Below, piece after piece: positions 7,812 through 16,628 of a stretch of 64,000 nt of DNA; within the stretch, counting starts at the first letter, position 1; each line of letters starts with the position of its first letter. Under the pieces are notes generated by a model. The model was not told the origin of the DNA and ran no database searches. It saw only the letters and a program-made list of their open reading frames with translations. Origin of the DNA: CAZHRK01 sp964534555 (lineage in GTDB: Bacteria; Babelota; Babeliae; Babelales; RVW-14); assembly GCA_964534555.1 (NCBI GenBank), contig CAZHRK010000004.1, forward strand, positions 50,655 to 114,654, written 5' to 3'. A program made the translations under genes and the position numbers.

Positions 7812-9212
7812 ATGAACGCGCAACCGAGCGGTGCTTATAAAAAATCATCTCAGCAGTCATCGTCAAATGAGCTTTTAAATAAAAGTTTGCCGACAAGTAT
7901 AGATGCAGAAAAAGCTGTCTTGTCGGCAATACTTCTTGATGATCAAAACCTACTTGCGGTTACGGATATTATTCGTCCGCATGATTTTTATCTTAAGCAG
8001 CATCAAAATATTTATCAGGCACTTATTGATCTTGCTCAGTCTGGCAAGAAGGTCGACCTGCTTATTTTGCAAGACTACCTTGATAAAAAGAAGCAGCTTG
8101 ATGAGTCGGGTGGAATTGAGTATTTGATGGAGCTGCAAGAAGACATCCCTGCGGTTGGACTTATCGCGCAGCACGCAAGAATTGTAAAAGATAAATCTAT
8201 ACTTCGAGAACTTATTCATTCTGCTGCTGGTATTATCACAAGTTGCTATGATCAGAATATTGAGCAAATTGATGCTGTTCTTGATTCTGCAGAGCAAAAA
8301 ATTTATCAGATCTCAAATAACTTAACAGCACCGACCTTTGTTAGGCTTGATGCGTTACTTAAAAAAACCTTTCAGCAGCTTGCACAAGTAAAAACATCTC
8401 AAGAAGGTGTTACTGGTGTGCCGAGTGGGTTCAAAATTTTTGATAAAATGACTTCAGGAATGCAGCGAGGTGATTTGCTCATCTTGGCTGCGCGCCCCTC
8501 TATGGGTAAAACAGCGCTCGCGCTTAATATCGTCCTTGAAGCGTGGCACCAAGGGTTTGGTGTCGCAGTTTATTCTCTTGAAATGTCATCAGAGCAGCTT
8601 GTACTTCGTATGCTCTCTGCTGAATCTCAGATCTCTCACCAAAAGATTAGAAACGCCTTGGTGAGCGCTGAAGAATGGATGGTTTTAACTAACACAGCTG
8701 CACGACTTGCAGAAGCAAAAATATTTATTGATGATACTCCTTCAATCAATATTATGGAGCTTCGCGCTAAGGCAAGAAAACTTAAGGCACAAGAGAATAT
8801 CGGTCTTATTGTTGTTGATTATTTGCAGCTTATTAGTGCTGGCTCTCAGCGATATGAAAATAGAACCCAAGAAATTTCTACTATTTCTCGCGCGCTCAAA
8901 GCGCTCGCAAAAGAGCTTGATGTTCCTGTGCTGGCACTATCACAGCTTTCACGTTCGCTTGAAACTCGTATGGATAAACGTCCGATGCTTTCAGACCTTC
9001 GTGAATCAGGTGCTATTGAGCAAGACGGTGATGTTATTTTCTTTATCTATCGTGATGTTGTGTATAATCCAGATACTCCCAACCCTGATGTTGCGGAAGT
9101 AATTATTGGTAAACAACGAAACGGTCCTGTTGGATCATTCCCCGTACGATTCCATGGCGAAATTACTCGCTTTGAAGACCTTGATGGTGTTGACTCATAC
9201 CAGTCAGCATAG
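7812..9212 (+). CDS. dnaB: Replicative DNA helicase DnaB
   Basis: The hexameric helicase that unwinds DNA at the fork. The N-terminal primase-interacting domain begins around residue 28 (L-P-T-S-I-D-A-E-K-A-V-L). The RecA-like ATPase domain has the Walker A ARPSMGKT at about 227-234, Walker B L-I-V-V-D-Y-L-Q-L, and the S-D-L-R-E-S-G motif near the C-terminus. 466 residues is normal; no intein is present. I chose the ATG at 7812; the TTG at 7800 is possible but sits too close to the nearest AAAGG. It is probably cotranscribed with rplI. Confidence 0.97.
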   Translation: MNAQPSGAYKKSSQQSSSNELLNKSLPTSIDAEKAVLSAILLDDQNLLAVTDIIRPHDFYLKQHQNIYQALIDLAQSGKKVDLLILQDYLDKKKQLDESGGIEYLMELQEDIPAVGLIAQHARIVKDKSILRELIHSAAGIITSCYDQNIEQIDAVLDSAEQKIYQISNNLTAPTFVRLDALLKKTFQQLAQVKTSQEGVTGVPSGFKIFDKMTSGMQRGDLLILAARPSMGKTALALNIVLEAWHQGFGVAVYSLEMSSEQLVLRMLSAESQISHQKIRNALVSAEEWMVLTNTAARLAEAKIFIDDTPSINIMELRAKARKLKAQENIGLIVVDYLQLISAGSQRYENRTQEISTISRALKALAKELDVPVLALSQLSRSLETRMDKRPMLSDLRESGAIEQDGDVIFFIYRDVVYNPDTPNPDVAEVIIGKQRNGPVGSFPVRFHGEITRFEDLDGVDSYQSA

Positions 9213-9271
9213 TTTTTTCAGCATAATCCCTAAACATTTTCATGCTTAAGCTTTTTGTATCGTTCAGTCGA

Positions 9272-9301
9272 TTGTCTTATTATTGTATCCGAATGTATGA
9301 T
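9272..9301 (+). promoter_or_regulatory. Candidate sigma-70-type promoter
   Basis: TTGTCT at 9272-9277 and TATGAT at 9296-9301 with an 18-base spacer. No protein gene follows; it would drive the structured segment at 9308-9530. Confidence 0.35.
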
Positions 9302-9307
9302 AGCCCG

Positions 9308-9530
9308 CTTGCTGCGGTAGTCTGTATATAAAGGCTCCCGGGAGCTCAGTACACAGGGTGCACGGAGTGAAGAGGGGGACTCCCGGGATGATTTTGTTTG
9401 CAGAATAAAGACGTGAAAAATTGTTGCATGTGTATGTTACATGACAACCGCGTGAGTTTCTGAGCAGGAGTAACCCCTGCCTGCAGCGCTCAAGAGCTCT
9501 ACAAAAAGTATGCATGAGACTTCGTAGCTA
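9308..9530 (+). ncRNA. Candidate structured non-coding RNA
   Basis: A stretch without a convincing protein gene between dnaB and ruvC. It is more GC-rich than its surroundings and holds nested inverted repeats: TCCCGGGAG (9336-9344) with CTCCCGGGA (9380-9388), and a shorter GCAGG...CCTGC hairpin near 9461-9480. A promoter-like pair lies just upstream. I checked by eye for the conserved cores of RNase P RNA, tmRNA and SRP RNA and found none; a 6S-like RNA cannot be excluded. The strand is assumed from the promoter. Confidence 0.3.
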
Positions 9531-9598
9531 TAACTTCTTACTGAAAATCAGCAAGAGAAAAGGTACAAAGCACCTACTTTATGCAGACGCTAAAAAAT

Positions 9599-9769
9599 TT
9601 AGGATGGTTCGTTATTGTGAATCGTAAGAATGAAGCATTGAGTTGATTGAAGACGAGGATTTCGTCCAAAAACTTGGCCATTATTTTTGCTTGCTTCAAA
9701 AGACGTAAACGTAGGGATAGGCTTAATGCCTATTGAAAAAAAGAGCTTGCCAAAAGCTTTCATAATCAT
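9599..9769 (-). CDS. Candidate small protein, 56 residues
   Basis: A minus-strand frame with two nearby ATGs (9769 and 9763), preceded by GTGGGG, ending in TAA at 9599. The peptide starts with a short basic/hydrophobic segment (K-A-F-G-K-L-F-F-S-I-G-I) and continues as a polar Asn/Ser-rich sequence. It lies in the dnaB-ruvC gap on the strand opposite to both. No family recognised; it may be chance. Confidence 0.3.
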   Translation of the reverse strand: MIMKAFGKLFFSIGIKPIPTFTSFEASKNNGQVFGRNPRLQSTQCFILTIHNNEPS

Positions 9770-9918
9770 AACCCCACGACTTTAAATTTTGATTCTATTT
9801 GTAATTTACCAGTTATTCATTTTTTGTCAATACAGCGAAAAGTGGCGTTTTTTGATGTTTTTGGTTATTTTTAAGCTTCTATGTGCCACATTCGCTCAAT
9901 AAAATGAAGGTAAACTCT

Positions 9919-10440
9919 ATGAATGGGCAGTTTGATGAGGTTGTATTAGGTGTTGATCCTGGCTTTAGTGTCACTGGGTTTTCCATTATAGCGAGCAAAA
10001 ATGGCAGAGTGGCTGTGCTTGAGTGCGGCTTTCTCAAGCTGAGCCCACAAAAAACGCTCTCTGAGCGCGTGGGCATTTTCCATGCAACTATGGTAGAAAA
10101 AATAATTAAGCATGGCGTTACCATGGTTGCGTTAGAAACATCATTTTTGGGCAAAAATGCTCAGACATTCTTAAAGCTTGGATTTTTACGTGGTGTGCTG
10201 TACTTGATTGCTGATCAGCATAAACTTGCTATTACAGAGTTTGCACCACGTGAAGTAAAACTTGCTGTTACTGGCACGGGGGGCGCGTCAAAAGATCAAG
10301 TTGCATCCATGATGCTTAAGCTTTTCCCCAAGTTATCTGATTATGGCACTATTGAGCGGGCTGATGTCACTGATGCATTAGCTGTAGGGCTTTGCGGTAT
10401 CTGGAATCAAAAATCACATCTTATGCTTATGAGAAGATAG
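9919..10440 (+). CDS. ruvC: Holliday junction resolvase RuvC
   Basis: RuvC cuts four-way junctions bound by RuvAB. The RNase H-like motifs are present: first catalytic Asp in V-L-G-V-D-P-G-F, Glu in V-A-L-E-T-S-F, the region F-A-P-R-E-V-K-L-A-V-T-G-T-G, and the final acidic pair in A-D-V-T-D-A-L-A-V-G. I chose the ATG at 9919 because AAGGT lies 7 bases upstream; GTG 9883 and ATG 9904 are further in-frame options. 173 residues is the usual size. ruvA and ruvB are not adjacent. Confidence 0.93.
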   Translation: MNGQFDEVVLGVDPGFSVTGFSIIASKNGRVAVLECGFLKLSPQKTLSERVGIFHATMVEKIIKHGVTMVALETSFLGKNAQTFLKLGFLRGVLYLIADQHKLAITEFAPREVKLAVTGTGGASKDQVASMMLKLFPKLSDYGTIERADVTDALAVGLCGIWNQKSHLMLMRR

Positions 10441-10456
10441 TAATCAGCGTTTTTTA

Positions 10457-11212
10457 CTAATCTTTTGCAAGTTCATAAATGATAAAAGGGCTGTTTTTAT
10501 GAGCAGTGTTTTTATCGTGGTCTGCGTATTTACCAACAATTTTAAGATTGGCTTCTTGCACAAGCAGATCAAATTCGTCTTGCAGGTAAAGATACTGTTC
10601 AAATGTTTCTGACTCTATTTGAGTAACGATTCCATTTTCAATCAGTTCATACCGACATTCCGCTTTAAAAAGCTGAGTTGACGCAGTATAGGAAGGAATA
10701 GTTTTAAGCCTAATAATCTGACCATCTTGGCTAAGTTTGTGTTGACCGATTTGCAGGGTGCCGCACCCAGCAGGCACTGAGCTGACTGTTTCTATCTCAA
10801 TAAAAATTCTACCTGCTGCTTCTACACAATCAGCCAGAGTTTTGAGGGCGGCTAATGCTTCTTCTTTCTTGAGCATAAGACCAAAAGATCCATAGGGGAT
10901 AAACACTAAATTATATTTTTTATCGGGAATAAACGATTGAAAATACATATGGAAAAAACGGCAGCTACTATTTGCCACCTTTTCTTTAATAACTGAGAGC
11001 ATTTCTTCAGATGCATCAAATCCATCGCATATAAATCCGCGCTCAATAAGAGGAAGCAAAAACCTGCCTGATCCACACATTGGCTCAAGAATTGGGCTAC
11101 CATGCACTTGAGCTTGATCAAGATAAAAAGAGACGGCTGCAGCATGTCGAGGGTGATGCTCATGTTGATAGAAGAGTGTCGATAATTTTTTATATGTCGT
11201 CAGTTTTTCCAT
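10457..11212 (-). CDS. Class I SAM-dependent methyltransferase
   Basis: A 251-residue protein with the Rossmann methyltransferase core: motif I in I-L-E-P-M-C-G-S-G-R-F-L (about residues 40-50), the acidic end of strand 2 in C-D-G-F-D-A-S-E-E-M-L, and strand 4 in Y-N-L-V-F-I-P-Y-G-S-F. This fits the Methyltransf_25/UbiE-like group acting on small molecules; the substrate cannot be read. No signal peptide, so cytoplasmic. It is convergent with ruvC (16-base gap) and follows a terminator. Confidence 0.85.
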   Translation of the reverse strand: MEKLTTYKKLSTLFYQHEHHPRHAAAVSFYLDQAQVHGSPILEPMCGSGRFLLPLIERGFICDGFDASEEMLSVIKEKVANSSCRFFHMYFQSFIPDKKYNLVFIPYGSFGLMLKKEEALAALKTLADCVEAAGRIFIEIETVSSVPAGCGTLQIGQHKLSQDGQIIRLKTIPSYTASTQLFKAECRYELIENGIVTQIESETFEQYLYLQDEFDLLVQEANLKIVGKYADHDKNTAHKNSPFIIYELAKD

Positions 11213-11233
11213 TATGCATTCACTAAGTATTAG

Positions 11234-11262
11234 AATAGAAGAGGCCCAAGGCCTCTTCTATT
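11234..11262 (-). terminator. Terminator hairpin after the 11280-12191 gene
   Basis: A perfect 13-bp stem (AATAGAAGAGGCC / GGCCTCTTCTATT) with a 3-base loop. The following T-richness is weak on the minus strand (ATTCTAATACTT), so termination is likely but unproven. Confidence 0.6.
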
Positions 11263-11279
11263 AATCAAAACTAGTTAAT

Positions 11280-12191
11280 TTATGCACTACCAAATTTACG
11301 TGCACGATCTTTAGATCTTGATGCTTTATATTCAGCTGATCCAGCAACAATCCTTGAAGCATCTTTGAGTTCATCGTCTTCAATAACTCTAAATTCAACA
11401 GATAGGAATGTTCGACTCAGAGCAGCTATTCTGCGTTCAACCTCTTGCACCATGTCTGATACTTTTTTTACCGATTCAGTAATAAGATGAGCCATGCTTC
11501 GTGTGGTAATATCTTCAAAAGCATCTGGGTTTACTCCGCTTAGCGGAGCCATAATTTCTTGCAATGATCTTGCAGCAATCATTTTTTCTTCTGCTTTATT
11601 AAGCGCAGCATCTACCGAATTCATAGCTATTATCACATCGCTTTCTGAGTAGTGCCCACTATCTACACGGTCGACGATTGCTCTTAGGTCAGTGCTTATA
11701 TGCGATACAAAACAATTAAGACGGGTTACGCTTGAAACACAGTACATACAGTTTTGAAGTGCCTCAATTACAGCGCGAGTTTCCTCGGGTATAACTACAT
11801 TTGATAATGACTCTACTGATTCAGTATCACTATCACCATCATAAGACTCACCACTACTTGAGCTTGCTGAGGGGGCTACTGTACGAGCGCCAGCGCTATA
11901 CGAAATATCATAAACAGGCGCTGAGTCTTCAGAGCCGCTGTCATCTGTACTATCGCCAGTCGCAGCCCCAGCACCAACGCGCGGGCTACATAGGGAGATT
12001 CCGGCAAATGCGTTTGAAAGAGAGCCTACATCTTTATGTGCAAAGTAAACATCCATTTGGCTTGCAACAAGGGCTCTTAGGCTTCCGCCTTTGGTATTTC
12101 TACGTTTATCGTGATCAATTGTAGCTGCGCGAGAGAACGACGCACTTAATGATACTACAGCAAGAGCATAACCCATAAATTTTAAAAACAT
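11280..12191 (-). CDS. Exported helical protein with Ser/Asp linker
   Basis: A 303-residue protein. I start it at the ATG at 12191, preceded by AAAGGAGA, which gives a clean signal peptide (hydrophobic residues about 5-18, cleavage after S-R-A). An acidic, Ser-rich linker (about residues 80-130, with D-S-D-T-E-S-V-E-S) precedes a helical C-terminal domain with three Cys. A similar acidic Ser-rich linker occurs in the exported protein at 37317-39014, which may be a distant relative. Function unknown. Confidence 0.65.
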   Translation of the reverse strand: MFLKFMGYALAVVSLSASFSRAATIDHDKRRNTKGGSLRALVASQMDVYFAHKDVGSLSNAFAGISLCSPRVGAGAATGDSTDDSGSEDSAPVYDISYSAGARTVAPSASSSSGESYDGDSDTESVESLSNVVIPEETRAVIEALQNCMYCVSSVTRLNCFVSHISTDLRAIVDRVDSGHYSESDVIIAMNSVDAALNKAEEKMIAARSLQEIMAPLSGVNPDAFEDITTRSMAHLITESVKKVSDMVQEVERRIAALSRTFLSVEFRVIEDDELKDASRIVAGSAEYKASRSKDRARKFGSA

Positions 12192-12896
12192 TAAGTATCT
12201 CCTTTTAAAACCTAACTTTTTTATGCGAGCCATAATCCTATTGTTAAGCAACCAAGAAGGCAAGTTTTTTTAGCCTGTTTCATTCCTGTGATCAGGTGCA
12301 AAAAGCCAAACACTTATTTGAAAATAAATACTCATTTCATCGCGGAGCGGGGCGGTAAAATGAGTCATCAATTGCGTCTGATAATGATTATTATGTTAAA
12401 ATCAGACCCAGGGTGCAGAATGGAAGGGGGGTTTTTTAACAATTTGGCAATCTGCGTATCTGGAGCCTATCTCTATACATAACAGACTGAGCATATGGAC
12501 TAAGACATTGAGCTATCATTATTAGGGTACGTGTACAGGTGTAGGAAAATAATAGTTGCGCAGTGAACAACTGAATAAGGAAAAATTAGGAATAGTTATA
12601 CAAAAGCTTTTGCTAAAGACAAAATTCTATTAGCGCCCTTGCTTACCAATCTAACGCAATGATCAATCTTATATAAAAGATACCAATCGAACATTTTTCA
12701 TAATAAGGACTTTTTTCCTTATTATGAAATTACCCCCAATAAAATAATATTTCCGCGCCCCCTGCGCCTATTTAACGTCCAGATACCATTTGAACGCTGT
12801 ACGGTGCTTTTTGTAGCCTGTGATAAAAATAGGTAGAGCTAAAAAATCGAGGTCTTAGTTTTTAGCTTCTGAGCCGATAAAATTTGGGCAAAATAA
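12192..12896 (+). other. Long non-coding stretch between an exported-protein gene and recF
   Basis: No convincing gene. It holds several inverted repeats: GTCTGAT/ATCAGAC around 12378-12409, TTCATAATAAGGA (12697-12709) with its complement (12716-12728), and AGCTAAAAA (12837-12845) with TTTTTAGCT (12859-12867). A 40-codon plus-strand frame from 12360 to 12482 has a GGGGCGG stretch before its ATG but no recognisable product. TTATACAAA near 12597 is one mismatch from a DnaA box. With dnaN and recF close by, an origin is possible but not shown. Confidence 0.4.
12697..12728. repeat. Perfect 13-bp inverted repeat
   Basis: TTCATAATAAGGA and its exact complement separated by CTTTTT. Neither side is followed by a T-run, so it is not a standard terminator; it may be a binding site or an RNA hairpin. 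Confidence 0.6.
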
Positions 12897-12898
12897 AA

Positions 12899-12925
12899 CC
12901 GCCATACAGAGAACCTGTATGGCGG
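12899..12925 (-). terminator. Terminator-like hairpin, minus strand
   Basis: CCGCCATACAG (12899-12909) pairs perfectly with CTGTATGGCGG (12915-12925). On the minus strand it is followed by TTTTATTTTG. No minus-strand protein gene ends here; recF already has a terminator at 13155-13173. It could end a short transcript from 12926-13150, or act as a 5' hairpin of the small plus-strand ORF that follows. Confidence 0.55.
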
Positions 12926-12948
12926 AAAAAGGAGAAAGGAGAGTAGTA

Positions 12949-13047
12949 ATGAAGTCTAATTTAAGTGAGCTAAATATAACCTCTTCTAATAGAATTGCAA
13001 TCATTTTTTCTAAAACAATGATTAACAAAGGGCTTTTTAACAAATGA
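12949..13047 (+). CDS. Candidate 32-residue small ORF
   Basis: ATG at 12949 follows a very strong purine-rich ribosome-binding stretch (AAAGGAGAAAGGAGAG, 12928-12943) and the frame closes with TGA at 13045-13047. The peptide is polar at first (M-K-S-N-L-S-E-L) with a short hydrophobic middle (I-A-I-I-F). No terminator on this strand follows. It could be a real micro-protein, a leader peptide or chance. Confidence 0.25.
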   Translation: MKSNLSELNITSSNRIAIIFSKTMINKGLFNK

Positions 13048-13154
13048 TTACAAACTGTAAGTTTTTAAGCTCGTATAGATGCTTTATTAATCACATATGT
13101 ATTGTTCTGTGGGGGAACAAAGATACTAAACATACACGTAAAATCAAGAAAAAA

Positions 13155-13173
13155 GCGCCCTCGTTAAGGGCGC
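13155..13173 (-). terminator. recF terminator
   Basis: GCGCCCT / AGGGCGC stem with a 5-base loop, extended by one pair, followed on the minus strand by TTTTTTCTTG. It lies about 35 bases past the recF stop. Confidence 0.8.
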
Positions 13174-13206
13174 CAAAAAACTTAAATTACCAGGTATAAG
13201 TAATAA

Positions 13207-14310
13207 CTATAATTTTATGTGGCACAGCTCATCTGATTGTACCCCGCGTAAAAACGCATCAGGGCTAATCGGGCAGCTAATAAACATTTGATAGGTTAGA
13301 TTTTTAAGCGCAGCAACAGAGCGTTCAACTTTATCTGCGTCAAAATCAGTCATAAAGTCATCAAGTAAAAGCACTCCTGGTTCACCAGCTTCAGAAAGAT
13401 GTTTTAACTGCGCAATTTTTATAAGAAGAACAAGCAGCTTTTGCTGTCCGCGTGACGCAAAAACACGCGCTTTTTTTTGATGAAAATAAATAACAAAATC
13501 ATCTAAATGGGGACCAAAAAGGGTTCTGCCAAAATCTTGTTCTGTAAAAGAGATTTTAGACCCATACAAATCATTAAAAGCAGCTTGATCAAGAAGGTCA
13601 ACACCGTATTTTGCCTGATAATCAAATGAAACAGTAAGATCTTGTGTCTGAGAATCTGCAAAATATGTAGCCAGCAGAAGGTTTACTTCCTGCTCAAGTT
13701 TTTTGAGGTAAGCGGTACGCGCTTGCTGAATAACAAGGCCGGCTTTCCAGAGTTCGTGCGTCCACGTCAAAAGCTCATCTCGGCGTCCATAGCCACCGGC
13801 AGAAAGCTGCAAAAATTTATTTCTTTGATCAAGAAGTGTTTTATATGTTTTATAGCTTCCTATCAGATCATTATTGTGGAGTGTTAATGCGTAATTTAAA
13901 AAATCACGACGAAGCTCTGGGCTTGAATGAACAAGCATAAGATCATCTGCAGCTAATGTTACCACTCTAAAATGATTGATGATTTCTTTATATGACTGAA
14001 TTTGGCGCTCGTTAAATTTAACAACCTTGCCTTCACCAGGAGAAAAGCCAACATTAATGCGGTCGTATGATGTGGTCGCATGATGATAAAAACCAACATC
14101 TAAAAAGAAGTGATCGCTTGAAAGGCTTACAAGATCTTTATGGAGATGAGTTCTGAATGAGCGAAGGTAACAACAGTAATGAAGTGCCTCAAGAAGACTG
14201 CTTTTCCCTGAGCCATTTGGCCCTTCGATTACAACAACTCGACCATCAAAGCGAGCTGTTTTTTCACTAAAGCACCTAAAATTTCTAATAACAACATCTT
14301 GAATAAGCAC
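13207..14310 (-). CDS. recF: DNA replication and repair protein RecF
   Basis: An SMC-like ATPase that helps load RecA at gaps. Walker A is GPNGSGKS (residues 30-37), the signature region G-Q-Q-K-L-L-V-L-L-I lies near residue 288, and Walker B is V-L-L-L-D-D-F-M-T-D-F. 367 residues is normal. The GTG at 14310 is preceded by GAGGA at the right distance. It follows dnaN on the same strand with an 86-base gap, the conserved dnaN-recF order; dnaA and gyrB are not beside it. Confidence 0.95.
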   Translation of the reverse strand: MLIQDVVIRNFRCFSEKTARFDGRVVVIEGPNGSGKSSLLEALHYCCYLRSFRTHLHKDLVSLSSDHFFLDVGFYHHATTSYDRINVGFSPGEGKVVKFNERQIQSYKEIINHFRVVTLAADDLMLVHSSPELRRDFLNYALTLHNNDLIGSYKTYKTLLDQRNKFLQLSAGGYGRRDELLTWTHELWKAGLVIQQARTAYLKKLEQEVNLLLATYFADSQTQDLTVSFDYQAKYGVDLLDQAAFNDLYGSKISFTEQDFGRTLFGPHLDDFVIYFHQKKARVFASRGQQKLLVLLIKIAQLKHLSEAGEPGVLLLDDFMTDFDADKVERSVAALKNLTYQMFISCPISPDAFLRGVQSDELCHIKL

Positions 14311-14339
14311 AACATCCTCATGGGGTTAAAAACACTAAT

Positions 14340-14369
14340 CCGCTGGCAGAGAAAAAACCCTACCAGCGG
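14340..14369 (-). terminator. Hairpin between dnaN and recF
   Basis: CCGCTGG (14340-14346) pairs with CCAGCGG (14363-14369). The T-run after it is weak, so it may only attenuate transcription into recF. Confidence 0.4.
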
Positions 14370-14396
14370 ACTTCTGTGTAGAATGCTCAATCAGCA

Positions 14397-15521
14397 CTAA
14401 GCAGTCTGATCATTGTTTGAAACAGGCATAACAAGGTATGTCATTTCAAATTCTGATGATTCAGCCTGAAAGATAATTGGCTTTGTGTTATTTTTGATAT
14501 AAAACGAAACGTTTTCATCAGGGAAAACTTGTAACCCATTAAGCAAATACGGGGAGTAAAACTTACTCTCAATCACAGCGCCATCATATGAATCAAGCGG
14601 TAATGACTCTTCAAGAGCACCAACCTCTTTGTTCTGCATGCTTACCTTCAAATTGCCTTGAGCAAAAGCAAATTGCGTTGAAACAAATTGTCCTGCAAGC
14701 AAGCAGCTTGTACGCTTAAGCGTTTTAATAAAAGGATCTCTTGAGAGTTTTGCTGGCAAGAAACCATCTTTTGCAAGAACAGGTTTATAGTGCGGGAACG
14801 CATCAGAAATCAACTTGGTAAAAAAGTTAAAGCTCTTACCTGAAAATACAAGTTGATTACCACATGTTCCAACAAAAATATTGTCTTCAGGGTAGCTTTC
14901 CAGAAGTTTTTTCAGCTCCATAACGGCGCGCTTTGGCATCAACCACTTCTTTTCTTCACCCATTGTATAACGTTGTGTCGTTACACGAGCTAAGCTATGC
15001 CCATCGGTAGCAACCATTGATAGCGCCGCTGGATCAATTTCCAAAAGCATCCCATTAAGCGCTGGTGATGAATTGTTTTGTGGAATAAGAAAAGCAACTT
15101 TATTAAGCATTGAGAGCAAAAAGCTTGCCTCAACACTCATAAGATTTTCAATGCGTTCAGGGAATGAAGGAAACTCTGATGTATCCTTAATATTAAGAGA
15201 TAGATCAACTCCATTAGCGTGTAGACGAACCATTGAATCATGAACAAAGAATTCGATTGTCCCATCAAGCTCTTTTACAAGGTCAAAAATACGCTTTCCA
15301 GAGAGCAGAAAACCCTTGCCTTCTGTAAAGTCACTCTCAATTGACATGCTTGCCTGTAAGCTAATCTCAAGATCTGTTGCCTTCAGAATAAGCTCACGTG
15401 ACGTTACATGAAAAAACACAGACTCTGTAACGTCCATTGTAGTGCGCTTGTTACAGATTGGTTGTATAGAGCTTAATAATGTTAAAAGCTCTTTTTGCGG
15501 AGCAGAAAATTTACCGTCCAT
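14397..15521 (-). CDS. dnaN: DNA polymerase III sliding clamp (beta subunit)
   Basis: The ring-shaped clamp that tethers polymerase to DNA. The three-domain beta-clamp pattern is clear: N-terminal F-S-A-P-Q-K-E-L-L-T-L-L, central M-V-A-T-D-G-H-S-L-A, and the C-terminal Y-L-V-M-P-V ending. I chose the ATG at 15521 (374 residues) because GAGGTG lies upstream and the family starts here; the longer frame adds 15 residues with no similarity. It is followed by recF. Confidence 0.95.
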   Translation of the reverse strand: MDGKFSAPQKELLTLLSSIQPICNKRTTMDVTESVFFHVTSRELILKATDLEISLQASMSIESDFTEGKGFLLSGKRIFDLVKELDGTIEFFVHDSMVRLHANGVDLSLNIKDTSEFPSFPERIENLMSVEASFLLSMLNKVAFLIPQNNSSPALNGMLLEIDPAALSMVATDGHSLARVTTQRYTMGEEKKWLMPKRAVMELKKLLESYPEDNIFVGTCGNQLVFSGKSFNFFTKLISDAFPHYKPVLAKDGFLPAKLSRDPFIKTLKRTSCLLAGQFVSTQFAFAQGNLKVSMQNKEVGALEESLPLDSYDGAVIESKFYSPYLLNGLQVFPDENVSFYIKNNTKPIIFQAESSEFEMTYLVMPVSNNDQTA

Positions 15522-15688
15522 AGAAAAACCCACCTCGGTCAAATCATGAGATGTGATACATATCAAAGCATGATTATAACGCGATTACATTTTTCTGTTA
15601 ATCGAGATTTTTGTGATTTAAAAAATATTACTCAATATGATGATCGCAGGATTATAAAAAAAGCAGTGAGATAGGTATAAAACACCCT

Positions 15689-16606
15689 TTATGCGCGCGG
15701 ATGCTTTTTATCATAAACCTTACGAAGCTGTGTGTTGCCAAGATGTGTATAGACTTGAACTGTAGATAAGTTCTGGTGCCCAAGGAGCATCTGCAGCGAT
15801 CTCAGGTCAGCACCTTTTTGAAGCAGATGAGTAGCCAAGGAGTGCCTGAGTGAATGGGGTGAGACGTTTTTAATAATCCCAGACTGCTGGAGCAATTTTT
15901 TTAAATGCAACCAAAAAGACTGCCGCGATAACGGCTTAATCATATTATTATAGTGTGCCGCAAAAAGAAATTGCTTCTTTTTCTGCGCAGCATCAAGATT
16001 AGGGTGGAGCTTAGGGTACACATGGTCAAGATAAAAACGAAGCAGCTCAAGCAGATTTTTAGGCAGGGGGATCATGCGTTCTTTACTACCTTTGCCAACA
16101 ACACTAACAAACCCGGTATCAAATCTAACCTGATCAATAGTAAGATTTACAAGCTCACTTACACGCATGCCTGTCGCATAAAGCAAGTAGAGCATAACCT
16201 TATTGCGGATACCTTTATCAGAGTTGTCTTGATTTGCTACTTCAAGCAGGTGAGCGATTTCTTGTTCTGTTAAATAGCTGGGGAGGGTCTTTTCAACTTT
16301 TGGAAAGACAAGATTTTTGGCAATATTGGGCAAGCCATACGACTGTGATAAAAAATTAAATAAATGTTTTAAAGTCGAAATTTTGCGCGACAAGGATTTT
16401 GCACTAATGCCTTGGTCGCGCAATGACTTAATAAAAACAGAAATGTTTTTTTTAGTAAGAGAGTGGAGTTTTACCTTATATTGGGCCAGGTAATTATCGA
16501 ACTGTTCAACGTCTTTTTTATATGCCAGGAACGTGTTGTGCGCGACCCGCTTCTCTGATAGCAAGTACGCCAAAAACTGCCCCGCTACATCGCTTAGCCC
16601 GTACAT
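15689..16606 (-). CDS. Tyrosine recombinase of the XerC/XerD type
   Basis: A site-specific recombinase that resolves chromosome dimers. It has an N-terminal SAM-like DNA-binding domain (about residues 5-90) and a catalytic domain with the complete residue set: R148 (A-T-G-M-R-V-S-E-L), K172, H251 and R254 (S-P-H-S-L-R-H-S), H277 and nucleophile Y286 (V-Y-T-H-L). 305 residues fits XerC/XerD. The ATG follows GGAGGT. It sits 22 bases after proS. No second Xer protein is in the window, so XerC versus XerD cannot be decided. Confidence 0.9.
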   Translation of the reverse strand: MYGLSDVAGQFLAYLLSEKRVAHNTFLAYKKDVEQFDNYLAQYKVKLHSLTKKNISVFIKSLRDQGISAKSLSRKISTLKHLFNFLSQSYGLPNIAKNLVFPKVEKTLPSYLTEQEIAHLLEVANQDNSDKGIRNKVMLYLLYATGMRVSELVNLTIDQVRFDTGFVSVVGKGSKERMIPLPKNLLELLRFYLDHVYPKLHPNLDAAQKKKQFLFAAHYNNMIKPLSRQSFWLHLKKLLQQSGIIKNVSPHSLRHSLATHLLQKGADLRSLQMLLGHQNLSTVQVYTHLGNTQLRKVYDKKHPRA

Positions 16607-16628
16607 AACCTCCAGCTCCCCTGCTCAC

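Noticed and set aside
9264..9515. 83-codon minus-strand frame overlapping the structured island
   Set aside because: Cys/Leu-rich with no domain; the inverted repeats better explain the region as RNA.
12855..13043. 62-codon minus-strand hydrophobic frame
   Set aside because: It runs straight through the terminator-like hairpin at 12899-12925 and starts without a ribosome-binding site.
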